From the NCBI GenBank assembly GCA_902806565.1, contig CADCXA010000012.1, forward strand, positions 1 through 64,000: DNA of 64,000 bases, given 5' to 3'. Made by a program: the position numbers and the translations under genes. Origin of the DNA: Hypoxylon rubiginosum (lineage: Eukaryota; Ascomycota; Sordariomycetes; Xylariales; Hypoxylaceae). The notes beneath the pieces are model-generated. The model was not told the DNA's origin and did no database searches. It was given only the letters and a program-made list of their open reading frames with translations. Of this stretch, positions 48,385 to 60,401 are shown piece after piece; the stretch's first letter is position 1; each line of letters opens with the position of its first letter.

Positions 48385-50997
48385 CTATTGCGTAACCTCG
48401 TGTGTTCTCTCCGCCATGCCGATATGTCCGAGCTGCTTAGACTCCTCGGTGCCGTCATTTACGGGCGCTGGAGTTTCGGGTGTGACCATTAGCTGAGGGG
48501 GTGAGATGCTGTCTTCCGCTCTCTCTTCTGATACCTGACTGCTCTCGTGCGTCTCCAGTCTCGGAGGGTTCTTATTTTCCCTCTCGTTCGGCGATACCAG
48601 GCTTGTAGCATGTTCTATATGCTCACCATGGCCCTTCTCAGCATCTGCGGGCTGATCCTGGTCGTCAGGCGACTGGGCGTCGCCGTCGATTGGAACGCCA
48701 ACCATCTCTGCTAGACTCCGGAAATTAAACATGGGCTCCGAATTCGAATGATCGCCATCTTCGCTGCGGGTGGCTAGCCCGCTCGATCGTGGGTCCTCGG
48801 CGTCGGCACCTGGACCCTTACCAGTATAACTGCCCGGCATGCTATCAACTCCACTAGAGCTGACTGAGCTGGCATTACTCATCTGGCGAAGATGTGACGC
48901 GCCTCGCGGCACCGGCATGGGTAAGGATGAAGCGCTAGGACCGCCCAGTTGTCCCTCCTCAGTTTCACTGCGGTCAATAGCCTTTCCTTTGTCGTGCGAT
49001 GTCGAAGGTGAACCCAAACCGGAACCCGATGCCGGCCCTGCAGATTCACTGTTATCTTGACCAGTAGAGGTACTGCTAACTGCAGCCTCGCCGACTTCCA
49101 TGCGCAAGTTGCTGGCACCACTATTGCCCCGCCTACGTCCGAGTCTTAGACTAAGAGAGCTCGCACTCGCGCCGCTACCACTACCGCCGCCGTAGATATC
49201 CCCCTTCTTCTTGGCAGTCTTTCGCTCCTCCTTCTCCTTCTTTTTGGCCTCTTTACGGGCTTCCTTCTCGGCCTTCTTTCGGCGCTCTTCTTCATCTGCC
49301 AAACTCAATCTTATTGCCTCTGCCATCATAAGGTTCTCCAGGTGGGCCGCGTCTATCCGTTCTCGACCCGGACCAATTCGGCCAGAGGATGTGCGTGGAC
49401 CCGGCTCGGGAGCCGAGGGAGCATCGGCCCCACCATCGTTTCCTTGGACGTTGGAGGTACTGCTAGGGCTCTCATTGCCCCGATGGCTTCCCGGTCCTCT
49501 CCGGCTGAACCGAGACGGTCGTCCAAAAATGTTGCGAGATTCTTGATTGCCCATAACAAAAGCGGCGTGGTGTAAAGCGTCGGCTGCTGCTGCTCTACGA
49601 CGCTGCTGCGCACGGGCCGCCGCCAGTCTAGTAGACCAGTCCGGTCGGATACGATCGGTGGTGATAACTCCCGGCGCATCAGCAGACACGCTCTGCGTCC
49701 TCCGGCGATTAGCGTTGGATAGTGGCGTAGCTGACGTCGGAGAGAGGCTTGAATTAAGAGAGCTCGAAGATGACATGGCCGTGCTTATAGCACCCATGGC
49801 AGAAATATTGAATGCGTATGTCAGGCCGCGGCGGAAAGGAGGTGCCTCGTATGTTACGCCAAACTCCGACTGGGTACAGTAAGGACATTTAGCTGGCTCC
49901 ATGACAAGCTCGCCCTCATGTTCATCCGGAATAGCCGGTGCTTGAGAGCTCTCGTCGTCTCCGTGGTGTTCGGGAAAATGCGGGTCAGGGCGTTTGATCT
50001 GCACGAAACATTCGCTACAGATGATTTGGCAACAGCATCGTGTCCGGTTCAAGTATGGCGGGTAATACATAAGGCAGAGCGGGCATTCGATTCCCTCCTT
50101 GTATAAAAACACCTCGAGGGGTTGGCCGTTGACGAAAGGGTCATGTGGTAGGTTAATTTCACGCGGCGAGATAATATCCGTATGCGATCCATTTCGAGAA
50201 AGGTTCAGAGCCGCCGCCAGCGACTTTTTGTGCGGCTTAAACGGTGAGCTAGTTCTCGGGAAAGAGGGGGACGTAGGGGAAGATAAAGTCGATCCTAGTA
50301 ATCCGGTATTAGGATTTTCGGAGGAAGCTGAAAGGGTTCTAGGTCCCAATGGGACAGTAAGATTAGGTATCGAGGCACCAGGTGACTCGGTTGGCCTAGG
50401 TTGCGGCATCAGATGCTCGGGAACTTCGTCTGCGGGAGGGATCTCGAGGCCACGAGCCGCAGCAATGATCTGATGCTCCGCCCAGCTCTCGCTGAAGTCG
50501 TCCAGCCCACGCCAGAATGGTGCTATCCTCCTCTCGATCTATCGCAAGCAATGTTAGATTAGTTTCGACAAAAGCAGGTTGGCCTCCCACGGCTCGTCGA
50601 AATAACAACTTACTTGTAACTGACGGACTACAGGCTTGTTGAAATCTTCGGATGCTGTATATACGCCCATTGTTACCAGGTAGCCACCGTCCACATGTTC
50701 CTCTTTCATACTGCGTTCGCGCTCCTTAGCCCGAGCTACCCGTTCCCTCTCGAGCCGCCGTGCCTCCTTTTCTTGTTTCGTCTCTCGGTGCTCAAAAGGA
50801 GCATCGGGTTGACGGGAGTTCGACGAGCCACCGAATGGTAGATTTATCCCCAATTCAGGTCGACTACCACGTCTCAATCGATCAGGAAGTTCCCCATGAT
50901 AGCCAGCGCCGGAGGAGCTTCCGCCAGGATCCACACGGGAGCCCTGGGCACCGGCACGAGAGCCACCCCTCACCTCCTTCGTGTGTGTATTACCCAT
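48385..50997 (-). CDS. sip5: SIP5-like protein (Snf1-interacting, RING-type)
   Basis: Two exons (50997-50614 and 50538-48385; 75-nt intron GTAAGT...GATAG, phase 0) give 845 residues. The start MGNTHTKE is typical of SIP5 and offers a myristoylation-type [22 protein letters not shown] and, across the join, [21 protein letters not shown] are conserved. Near residues 280-305, [18 protein letters not shown] and CSECF, with CPYC at about 345, form a RING-like zinc site. The long C-terminal part is low-complexity, with a charged coiled-coil stretch ([19 protein letters not shown]). Yeast Sip5 binds both the Snf1 kinase and the Reg1/Glc7 phosphatase, linking them in glucose signalling. Here the role is inferred from homology. 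Confidence 0.88.
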
Positions 50998-53638
50998 CCC
51001 TTCGGTTATGATAGCAACCCCAGGGATTTTATGCTGTAGTCACGGCTAGAGGAATCGGTATGTTTTGCACAACGCAGGATTGTCGAAGGGACTTGAGTGA
51101 CTGCGCCGTCAACTACGATCGGCAAATATGTTGGTCATGGGCATGCAAGATATTCGATATTCGTTCGATGGAACCGACGAGTAATCCCGTTTGCTAATCA
51201 AAATCAATTAGACAGGTAAGGGATATTTCTCGTTGTCGTCGAAAATTATAGCCGGGTATTTTTGTGTCGTATCATGTACTACTTCTCCCGTATTGTCAAG
51301 ATGAAACTCGAAGTAGGTAAGCAGAGAGGACGTGAGGTTGGTTGCTTTGTGGGTTGGAAACCGGGCAATGCAGAAAGACTAAGTCGATGTCAATCGAGTC
51401 TCGAGTGAAAGGCGGATGCGGTCACTGGTGGCGCTGGTAACGCATATTGTTGAGGGTATCCAGTAGCGTGGGCCCAGAGGCCATCTGGGGAAGTGCTTTG
51501 GTGGGTTACTGAATCAGGATCCAGCTAGCAAACTGGAGTACCCCGTATGCAACGATGATGTCGAGCTACGAATAGTAGGTACTTTAGGAATGTGAGCCTG
51601 AATGTGTGGACGAAAGTGCTCTAGGTACGGTGCTGGCTGACCTTTAGCTTGGCTTGGGGGCGTCGACCAACGGATGTTAGCCACTATTTACTAGCTCCTG
51701 ATTGCTGCCACCAGGTCGGTATCGCCGGGTTGGGAAGCGGCTGTTGTGTGACGGTTGGGCTGGAGCTGGAACTCAAGGCATATACCTAGGTTAAAGATGT
51801 GATGATCAAAGAACGAGGTTTGTATGGTAGGGCTGTGTTTGAAAGTAGACTGTAGACTGTAGATTGTAGACTATAGCTTCTGCTTCACGCGTCTTGGTCG
51901 GTCGCGAAAAAAAGAATGGCGAAAGGGAATTATATCGTCTATGTACGGTCGAAGAGGGTCGAGAGGGTTGACGCTAAGCCTCCTATCGTTTGACCAGCCA
52001 AGGTAAGGTGAGAAAAAAATGATCCGACTCGGAAGCAGTGGGCAAAAGGGCGAAATGGTTGATGAAGTAATGTTGGAGGTGGGGGAATAACAAGCCTAAT
52101 GCTTAATGCTAATGCTTCCAGTTCTTTGTAGAAAAGTACCAAGGTACCATTACCCATGGGCCATGCACTTACCCCATGTGTACCGACCCACATATAATCC
52201 GATAGCTTTGTGCTCTGGTGCTCTGGTGCTCTGACTTCCCGTTCAATTTTTTGATAAGGATAAGAAAAGCTGACTTGACTTTCTTTTCAGCAGCCAAGGG
52301 AATAGGAAATCTGGTATTAGGATACGGGTCCTAAACCAAGTGTACCTTAGTAGGCAGTTTTAAAATTCAATTTTCTACCTACATACATATGTAAGGCTAG
52401 GTGCTTAATGCTTCCTGCTGTAAGCACCTTCGGCCAAAGAATTGATAAGGTATACCTACGGTCTACCCCAAGCCGCATGCAGGTACCTGAGCTAATGCGG
52501 TTTAAGTGTTTGCATCTCCAAGGTCAATTCAATTATCCATATATTCGTCCCCACCAGAACCGCAGTCAAAGGGGAACCGTTTCTCTTGCCTTTCGCCTCT
52601 TGCCCACTTACCCCTTACCCTTACACCTTGACCCCTTTTCAACGCCAACGCCACTATCTTGTCACAATGACCTCGACATTCACACACGAAAGCTACTGTA
52701 TAATATCATCTCAGATTTATTATTCAAGTAGACCTAAAACCGATAGTTGCCCACATGTTGTCCAAACGGAAAATTGGACATGAAGCTCCCCGAGCACGTA
52801 CTCCTTATGCAATCTCGCCTACCTTGCTCAAAAGAGCTCTTGTTTGATCATACGGGCATAACAATTAGATACAACCGATTTGCATAATAAGCTATTATGC
52901 CATGAGAACTGAGACAATCTGGTCGTCTAGATTACCTTCGGCGACGCCTGACGAGCCTCCTTATCACCAACCAATGGGGAGCTTTTGTTTCCAGCACCAC
53001 GTGCCAGTCACTCACCAGTACTGGCATAGTTGTTGTGGTTGGTGTGTCCCAACTCGTAGCCTCGATGTGACAACCTACTCCTAATACACGGCAGGTGTAA
53101 TTTTCAGCTCGGCATCAACTTCGATAAGGATCTACCGTCGTAGTATCATGTCATTCAAAGGAGGCACGCGCGTGGCACTTTGCGACAGTGTATGATTGCT
53201 AGTAGATTTCTTTCCACAACGATCCCGAGCTACGTACACGGCTACCAGCCATCACCACCGACGATGACATTGAATTCCTCCGCATCCTTATTCTCGTCGG
53301 TGATACACCATGCCAAGGGCACGACTCTAGAGCCATTAAGAGGCGATTGCAGCGTTGGGTGTAGGTCTTGGTTTTCCGTCGACTTACGTGTATGCTCCTT
53401 ATCATAATACCGGGAATTAACGAAGTTGGCCTAACTACTGGGACAGTCGAGCAGATGTCACGTCAGTTTTCTAGCCTGTTCGGTATGGAGTTCATTTTAT
53501 GACGACTGGAAGAACCGAAACAGTGCATCACATAGTTTCAACGCCGGGTTCGTCATATATATCTTGAAACACTCCCTCGCTAAAGGTTGCTCCTTTGTGA
53601 TACGACTTATCGTCCGAACTCCCGGGTACTAAACAATG
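50998..53638. other. 2.6-kb intergenic region
   Basis: 5' region of sip5 and 3' region of the sulfite-oxidase-type gene. It has a 7-bp tandem (GTAGACT, about four units) at 51846-51875 and GTGCTCTG units near 52208-52232. ACCTAGGT/GGTACC motifs occur near 51618, 51787, 52138, 52370 and 52483. No gene seen. Confidence 0.5.
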
Positions 53639-55523
53639 CTACTCCTCCACATCTCTAGGCCCGTTCTTCTTGAAGTATTCCTCGTATTCCTCCCAGGCCA
53701 TATACGGGAACTCGGTCGGTCTAGTGATGGGCACGAATGACATGCCTCGCTTTTCGAACTCTTCGAGCCTCGCTCTCGTCCTCTCCTTTGCCTTATTCAC
53801 GCTATAGATTTTGATGCGATGGGCGCTGCTCGTCACATGTAAGCCCCAGTTCCAGGCGTTTCTGATCTGGGTCGGCTGCGTGTTGAGGCTATTATCCCAG
53901 CACCTCACCACAATCTCGATCCATCCTTCAACATCGCAAGGGAGCCACATGTGCCAGGTGCGCCACGCGAACTTGTACTTGGCACTCAGATTCTCAATCG
54001 GCACCGCATACCAGGAGAAGCCTCCGTCAGCACTGACCTCGACGCGTTCGGGCCAACGGCCGCCTCCCGAATAAGCCCACCCCTTGACCTCGATCTTGCC
54101 TTCATGTACGACGACCTGCTTATTCCAAGGCGACATGATGGCGCTACTAACAGGCATCTCCTGGATCTGGATACCGTCAACCCAACGTTGGTTGTGCTTG
54201 CCCACCTGCTGATTAAAGTACAGATATTCTCTACTTTGTACGGGGGCGCGAGTTGGCTCGGGAATTGCTGTTATACGATAGAGCCACTTCACACTCCTCG
54301 CGCCGATATAGCCCATAACGACTGCTCGTACAGGCGCACCGTGAATCTTCGGGAGGAGCTCCCCGTTCATCTCCCAGACGAGCATGACCTCGTGAGCCTT
54401 TACCTTCGAATAGGGCACACTGATGACATAGTTCATGGCCTCGTTCATCTTGAAGTACGTATCCGCACCCGCAAGTTCCAAGTGCTTCGCTCCTTCCACA
54501 AGCCCGCCGCAATATTTGATCACTTTCTTGAGCGATACTCCGACGTATTTGGCCGTTCCGATAGCACCCTCGGCCCAGGGGGCGTTAATCATCTCATCTC
54601 CTTCGCCGGCGTACATCAAGATCTGCTCAATGCGCCGTGTTCCGCTGCACTGTATGGTTACAAGCCTTTCCATGCGCGGAAAGCGACACTCGTCCTGGAG
54701 ATCTGACAATGTCAGCTTCTTGGGCTCCTTCACCAGGCCGTCGAGTCGGAGAAACCATGCCGACGAATCGATGGATGGGACCCCGCCGTGGTTGCGGACG
54801 AAGTGCAGGGGATTCGGCGTGATGGGTTGAGCAGTGACGAGCCTTTTCGGTGGCTCGCCGTTGTAGGGAAACTGGAGAAGATGTAGCATGTCTGGCGACT
54901 TTTCCTTGAGAACGATGGCCCAGGATTCTTCGGGAACGACCGCAAGGCGGCCACCGACGGCGCGGTGCCATAATTTCCAGCGAATCCCTATCCGGAAGAT
55001 AATCATCAGCCCATAAGTGAGACAAGGGGGAATCTAGGGCGAATTAACTTGCCTTCGAGCACCGGATTAGTTCCAGGGATTGGCGCCAGCTGAAACTCGG
55101 GCGGAGGCGGGAACGTCTGCGAGGCTAGTATCTCGTGGGCTCTCTTCTTCTTGTCCGGATAGTCTTCCCATTCCACATATCTAGCACTTGAATATCAGAA
55201 CAATTTCAACATCGAGAGCAGATTACTTCTGTGGCAATAGCAGGTCACCGACTTACCCCTCCCATCCCGGTAGTTCGTCGACGGCAAGCTTACTATCAAA
55301 TTTCCCCGCGACCGAAGAAGCCTCCCCATCCAAGCCACCGTCTACTTCCTTAGTTCTTGTTTGATCCAGCAGATGTAGCTCTACTCCCGCTAACCCTTGC
55401 TCGCGCCTCCATTCATCGCTTGGCTGCGAATATTTAAGTTAGGGATTTTGACTGCTGCTGTTTTTCCCGTTCACTAACCTGAAAACTGCGAACAGCTTCT
55501 CGCATTGGAATATCGTATTGCAT
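53639..55523 (-). CDS. Sulfite-oxidase-type molybdenum enzyme
   Basis: Four exons (55523-55479, 55423-55257, 55180-55053, 54987-53639) give 562 residues. Oxidoreductase molybdopterin-binding domain: HFVRNHGGVPSID, WFLRLDGLV, VTIQCSGTRRIEQI with the expected Mo-ligand Cys at about 227, INAPWAEGAIGTAKYVGVSL, and KIHGAPVRAVVMGYIGARSV. The C-terminal part (GWAYSGGGRWPERVEVSADG onward) is the Mo-cofactor dimerisation domain. No cytochrome b5 domain, so it resembles eukaryotic sulfite oxidase cores rather than nitrate reductase; the N-terminal ~115 residues lack a clear targeting signal. The likely reaction is sulfite to sulfate, but the exact substrate is not certain. Intron 3 (54988-55052) has a GC donor (GCAAGT) and TAG acceptor; the others are GT-AG with lengths of 55 and 76 nt. 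Confidence 0.85.
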
Positions 55524-57477
55524 CGTAGGAGGTACGGAGCCGGATACTCTACGAGGTATACAGAATTGAATTAGGGGAATCAAATCAAGCACGTCTAAAT
55601 GGCACGAACGACATTAGAGGAATGTCATTGAGTTGAAGAAGCAGACGGGGTAGTGTAAACAATACTTATACGACGAACGCTACGAACACTATCTTTCTAA
55701 TATAAGGGCTGACCGAGGATTCATGCATGCCTTGGGGATATAAAGTTGGGCTTCACGTCAACGATTCGTCATTCCAAGTCGGCCTGATAACCGCCAATTC
55801 CACGCTCCCCCAACTTTGTTTGATATCTGTAATCGTCTAATCACGCAAAGCTCCCATTGGCAAAGACTCGCATGGATGATAGCATTAGCATGTCCTCTTG
55901 CATATTTGATAAGAGCTCCGGCACGAACACCATGAGATTGGTCGAAATTCCGATCCGTTATTGGTCCGTTCGAATCTAGAAAGCTGGCTGAGAAGCGACA
56001 GCACCGGCTTTAAGATCTATTCAGCTGTACTGCATCATGATTACTGAGAGCCGTGCAGTGCTACCCCGACGTGATAGGTATATGGAACGATCTAGATCAA
56101 GACTACATGTAGTTTAAGGTAGGTTCACAGCAAACCATACATTCGACTTTCCCTTCGGCTACATTTTAACATCGCTTCGCAAATTACATCCAATCCTCAG
56201 GCTCTGCTCCTAGTTCAATGTTCCATGTATATCTTCAAGTCCGGAGATACTCCTCGTGGGTTAAAAACAAAGATGATATCAGATATTTAACATGCTAAAG
56301 TCGAAATCAAAGTCACGCTTGTGGACTTGTGGAAATGAACATGAAGGTGAATTATATTTTTTAGGGATTGTTATTGTACATTCTAACGAACAATAACCGA
56401 GCAACTCCATAGCTTGAACTGATGTACGAGTAAGCACCACGACTGTTTTTTCCGTATCCCACGTCCTTCGCGAGCACACCTCCGTGGTTGCAGATGTTAC
56501 GAACTGCAGAGCCAGTTGAATACCAAGGGGCTGTATTATTTCTTTATTGTGAGATGTGTTGATTTAGGAGGAAGGCTTCTGGATAGGTAGTCTTGGATTG
56601 AGAAGACGAGCCAGAGTTTTAGATGTGGAACCAGCTCTTCCTCTACCTCTCGCTCTGTGAACAGGGAACGGCCCTACTCATGCGAGAGCATTCGGGCATG
56701 AGATTGCCACTCCTATGTAGCCAATGTGGCATTAAAGGATTTCTGTGACTTGAATATAAGGCTCTATGCGCCTATGCTCGGCGGTCCTCTTTCGTTGGTG
56801 TAGATATATAATCTCTTATTTCTCCGCTCCTGTCAAGCGGTTGTCCCATTCGTTCCCCAAGCTATTCCGAATCTTGTGCCATGGATGAGGTGACTTAATG
56901 TAATATGTTTGGTGTAATGTGTAACCCTATCGTGCTGTACGTGGACGGTCTGGCTCCGGATGGCCGGTTATGCTTGAATTGCTGGTAGGACTGAATCGTC
57001 GAGGCTTTCGAGAATCACCAAAATGAGTTTGGGGGTAGTGTTGGTAGTAGCTAACTACTGGGATGGCCAGCAGCGTGTGGTGGCTGGCCAAAAGCGGCCG
57101 AGTCGGTGCGAATCCGACCATTATGAAACATAATAGTTAGGATTGAATGCAGGATGACAGACGAGGATACTAGGGTAGAGTGTTGCGGTGGCTCGTGGGT
57201 AGCCTCGATGTTCATGTTGGTAGACACGCCGACTTTCTCCATGATTATCCCTACGTTTGTGTACTTGGCCAGCAGACTGAAGCGCATGGCATGTGGTACC
57301 TGCCGGAACGTACTCGGTCACAAGGACAAGAGTGATGGTTTGTGGCAAAAGGTGAGAAGTAGTGGGACTGAGTTGTGGAAGTAGAGTGAGTCGATGCACC
57401 TTTCCTTTCTGAAGCCTTCGACGCAACGCTTGATGCGGAGGGGTCTCCTCGTAAGGAAGTATGACCCGTCGCCTGAT
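55524..57477. other. Intergenic, nothing recognised
   Basis: Promoter side of the sulfite-oxidase-type gene, then about 1.5 kb with only short unconvincing frames. Confidence 0.45.
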
Positions 57478-57478
57478 C

Positions 57479-57625
57479 CCTGAGAGAGTTCTTCGACCAT
57501 TTTCTCTGGCTTATTACTGATGCAGACGCTGGTGAGCCTGAGGTCTTGCAATTCGTGTCTTCGGGGTTGTCTCGAGATCACCAGCGCCTGCATCAGTAGG
57601 AAATGATCGAAGAACTCTCTCGGTG
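57479..57625. repeat. Imperfect inverted repeat (fold-back), ~55-65-bp arms
   Basis: The left arm at 57479-57543 (GAGAGAGTTCTTCGACCATT ... CTGATGCAGACGCTGGTGA) is the reverse complement of the right arm at 57571-57625, apart from a few transitions and an 8-9 bp insertion in the left arm. The loop is about 27 nt. A transcript would form a long hairpin. The arms lie inside a minus-strand frame (57644-57318) that has no recognised family. Confidence 0.7.
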
Positions 57626-57791
57626 ATCGGAATGTCTTTGGCATGCCGCTCTTGTTCTCTGCTAGGCGGCTGCACTAGTAAGCGTCGTAAGACGCGATTC
57701 TGAAGTGCAATGTTGTGGTGGGCAATAGAGGTTGAGTTGGTCGCTAGTTATAACACTTAATGAAAGTTAGTATACTTTATTCGGCTCTCTG

Positions 57792-58069
57792 TCAGAACCA
57801 TTGACGAACTGGGATAATTAGGATCCACCCATAGCTTTCGTAGCCATAGCTATGCTGTTTTGGGTTGTGTCTCTTTGTATAGATAGCGATTCTATCGTAT
57901 ACCTTTCCATCACTACGAGGTACGCGGACCCCAGTGTGGATGAACCAGACTGTGTTCTCGCTGCTGTGTTTCTGGTATGAGCAGAGATAACAAATCTAGT
58001 AGGGGAGGGCAACTTACCCTTGTAGTTCTCAGGGCAGAACTTCAGGACGAAGGTGTTGTCTGACAAAGG
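57792..58069 (-). pseudogene. 3' part of an unknown small gene, 5' end missing
   Basis: Two exons read well on the minus strand. The first (58069-58018) has SDNTFVLKFCPENYK, followed by a perfect GTAAGT donor. After a 68-nt intron ending in CACAG, the second (57949-57792) has VWFIHTGVRVPRSDGKVYDR, continuing to YGYESYGWILIIPVRQWF and a stop. No ATG leads into it; a stop lies just upstream, so either an earlier exon is unrecognised or the 5' end is lost. About 300 bp upstream, a second copy of the tail (WILFISILLVRQQL, stop; DNA at 58107-58145 versus 57799-57829) points to a tandem duplication with one decayed copy. No family was recognised. Confidence 0.4.
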
Positions 58070-58145
58070 CTAGCACACTTCATTATCTGGAAAGCTGATC
58101 ATAACTGTTGACGAACAAGAAGAATTGAGATAAATAGGATCCACC

Positions 58146-59527
58146 AACAATAGATGAATTCTCTTGTATTTGTGAATATAGGTTCAGGTGTTAAAGTATG
58201 CAGACGAAAAGATTTGGGAAGAATTACGCGAGTTAATAAACATGTTCGGCAAAAAGGTTGTGTGCACGTTCAAGCGTCACCGCCTTCACAAGTGCCGGGC
58301 AACGACGCGAAATTAAGCGAAATCTTGTTGCGCGTGTGGATTTCTGCTAACTGGTAACTGGCAGTCGCTGAGGAAACCTCTTCCAGTGCTCCTCGTAGCC
58401 ATCAGTTGCCTGTGACCACCTATAATTCTTCAGCGATTTGTTACATATACTTTTAGCCTCTAGCGTTCCTAGCGTAGTCTAAAGAGACCAAGACACTTGG
58501 AAACAACGACGTTGCTGTGCAGAGAGTCTCAAACCTTCCTGAGACGTAGGTAACTGCAAAGGGCAGCCTGTATACAAAGGTACATGGGCCCCCTATGTGG
58601 ACTAACACTTCTCGCCATTAGGACCAGCACTGCAAGATCTCGTCTAAGCGGTCGAGTACCTGAAAGGGTAGAGCCCTGACAGCAAGAATAATCTTAAAAG
58701 AACATCATATGTATATGGTGAACATCTGTACCTACGTACATGCCGTAAGTTCATATTATAAGGGGCGTGCTAGGTAAGAACATGACAGGAGCTCGAGCTT
58801 ATTGTACCTACCTCCTAGTACATACAACACACTGCAATTGTTAAAAATTAGGAGCAACATAAATACTTCATATCCCTCCAGCTCGGTAGGTCGGATTGTC
58901 ATCCACCTTTTCGAGACCTGACGCTTAACGACATCGACTCTGTCACCTTCCGCCAACATAGTTTAGCCATAGCCATAAATCTAATGCCTACATGTAGAGT
59001 AGGTAGATTGATTAAGATTCCCAAAACTAGATACCACGAGGGTCTATGAATATTAGTCAAATATTTCTAGAAACATTGCTTTAAGTAAATCGAAGACCTG
59101 CCCCTGGCCAGCAAGTCTTGAAGCTATGGGCTCATGTTTGTATTTTCGTAGCTCAGTTCTTCTTGTCATTCAAATATCGAGGCCTTATTGCTAATCTGCA
59201 GATGGTACGGTATTTTCTCCTTTTTCCTATGCTACACACCTTATGCACATCGGCTAAAATGCTATCTCGAATGCTACTGTAACTGTTTCTGCGTGCCAAG
59301 TTACCAACCACAACACCGGGGTTAAAGTCATGCTGTAGCTCCCAATCAGAAGAATATGTAAGGTGTGTTTCTATATACGAAAACTGCATTTGATTAGATA
59401 CACGCTCTCGTGGTCATATTTATCATCAGGCTTCCACGCTTCAACTCCCAGGTTCTCGAGTAAGCTAGGGTTGCTAAAAGTAAACACAGTCATATAATTA
59501 CGTCGGCACTGCATCTAGTCAAAGAGA
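58146..59527. other. Intergenic, upstream of the secreted protein
   Basis: No gene recognised. It contains TACCTACGTACATG and TGTACCTACCTCCTAGTACA near 58730-58822. Promoter elements of the next gene are not clear. Confidence 0.45.
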
Positions 59528-60401
59528 ATGAAAACTGCACGTAGATTTCGTAGTCTTCTGTTCCCGCTATTCTTAGCACGGGTTGCCGGCGCCAAGAGTG
59601 CAGTCGACCCATCACCCTCCTCTTCGTCATGGCTCATTTCCGACTTCGAGTGGCGCACCGGCGCCTTCGAATACACACTGAGCGTCGGCGTGGGGCCAGC
59701 GCCGTATCCTCCCCTCTACCCGCCTCCATACTACGTCTGCGGCGCGGCGATGATCAGGATGAACATTACGTCCCCCGACGGGAAGGACTTGACCGTGGCG
59801 TGCATCGAGCAGACGTCGGATGCTAAGCTGGCCGGCATCACCGACACGTCCCGATACGACGCCGGCCCCTCGGGCACTCCGCCTGCGAGCCCGCACTGGT
59901 TCGTGTGCGGCGGCAGCCAGATGTTCATCTATCCCACGGGCAAGGGTAACGCGTGGGGTACCGCGCCACCCGAGCCGGAGTGGCAGGTGGTCGACGGGTA
60001 CAATATATCGACGAAGATACGGCTCGATCCAGTAGAGAAAGTGCTCTCTGTGGCTCAGACGTTATACTGCGACGACGGTCCAGCAGATTGGTATGCCAGC
60101 ATCTTCACACGTACTGCCCCTAAGTCAACTATGACATACATGAACATTTTTGATGCTCTTGGGACAACTGTATATGTCGGTAGCACATTATAAAATGGCT
60201 AACTTCTCCGTCTTTAGTGTCGAGTTCAATGCTACCGGATCGGCGAGATTGCCGGAGTTAAACTGCAAAGGACGAACGGTCCTTGAGCCCGATGCAAATG
60301 TCACAGTCAACTCTCCTGTCATGGGACCTTCTGTTCCAATATCGTTGTTCAATGGGAGTGTTTGCACTGGCACAGAATTCGCTATCATGGCCAGTGTCTA
60401 G
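59528..60401 (+). CDS. Secreted protein of unknown function
   Basis: Begins with a signal peptide (MKTARRFRSLLFPLFLARVA, cleavage likely after GA near residue 22). Exons 59528-60090 and 60218-60401 give 248 residues. The 127-nt intron (GTATGC ... GGCTAACTT ... TTTAG) was chosen because it is the only donor in phase with the downstream frame; it joins LYCDDGPAD to VEFNATGSARLPELNC. Without splicing the frame would stop at 60193. Cysteines occur in pairs that suggest disulfides (YYVCGAAM, DLTVACIEQ, WFVCGGSQ, LYCDDG, ELNCKG, SVCTGTE), and NIT, NIS, NAT, NVT and NGS are possible N-glycosylation sites. It could be a cell-wall or host-interaction protein; no catalytic motif is visible. Confidence 0.7.

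Noticed and set aside
53951..54706. 251-codon antisense frame under the sulfite-oxidase-type gene
   Set aside because: Fully inside a conserved exon on the other strand and without a recognisable domain.
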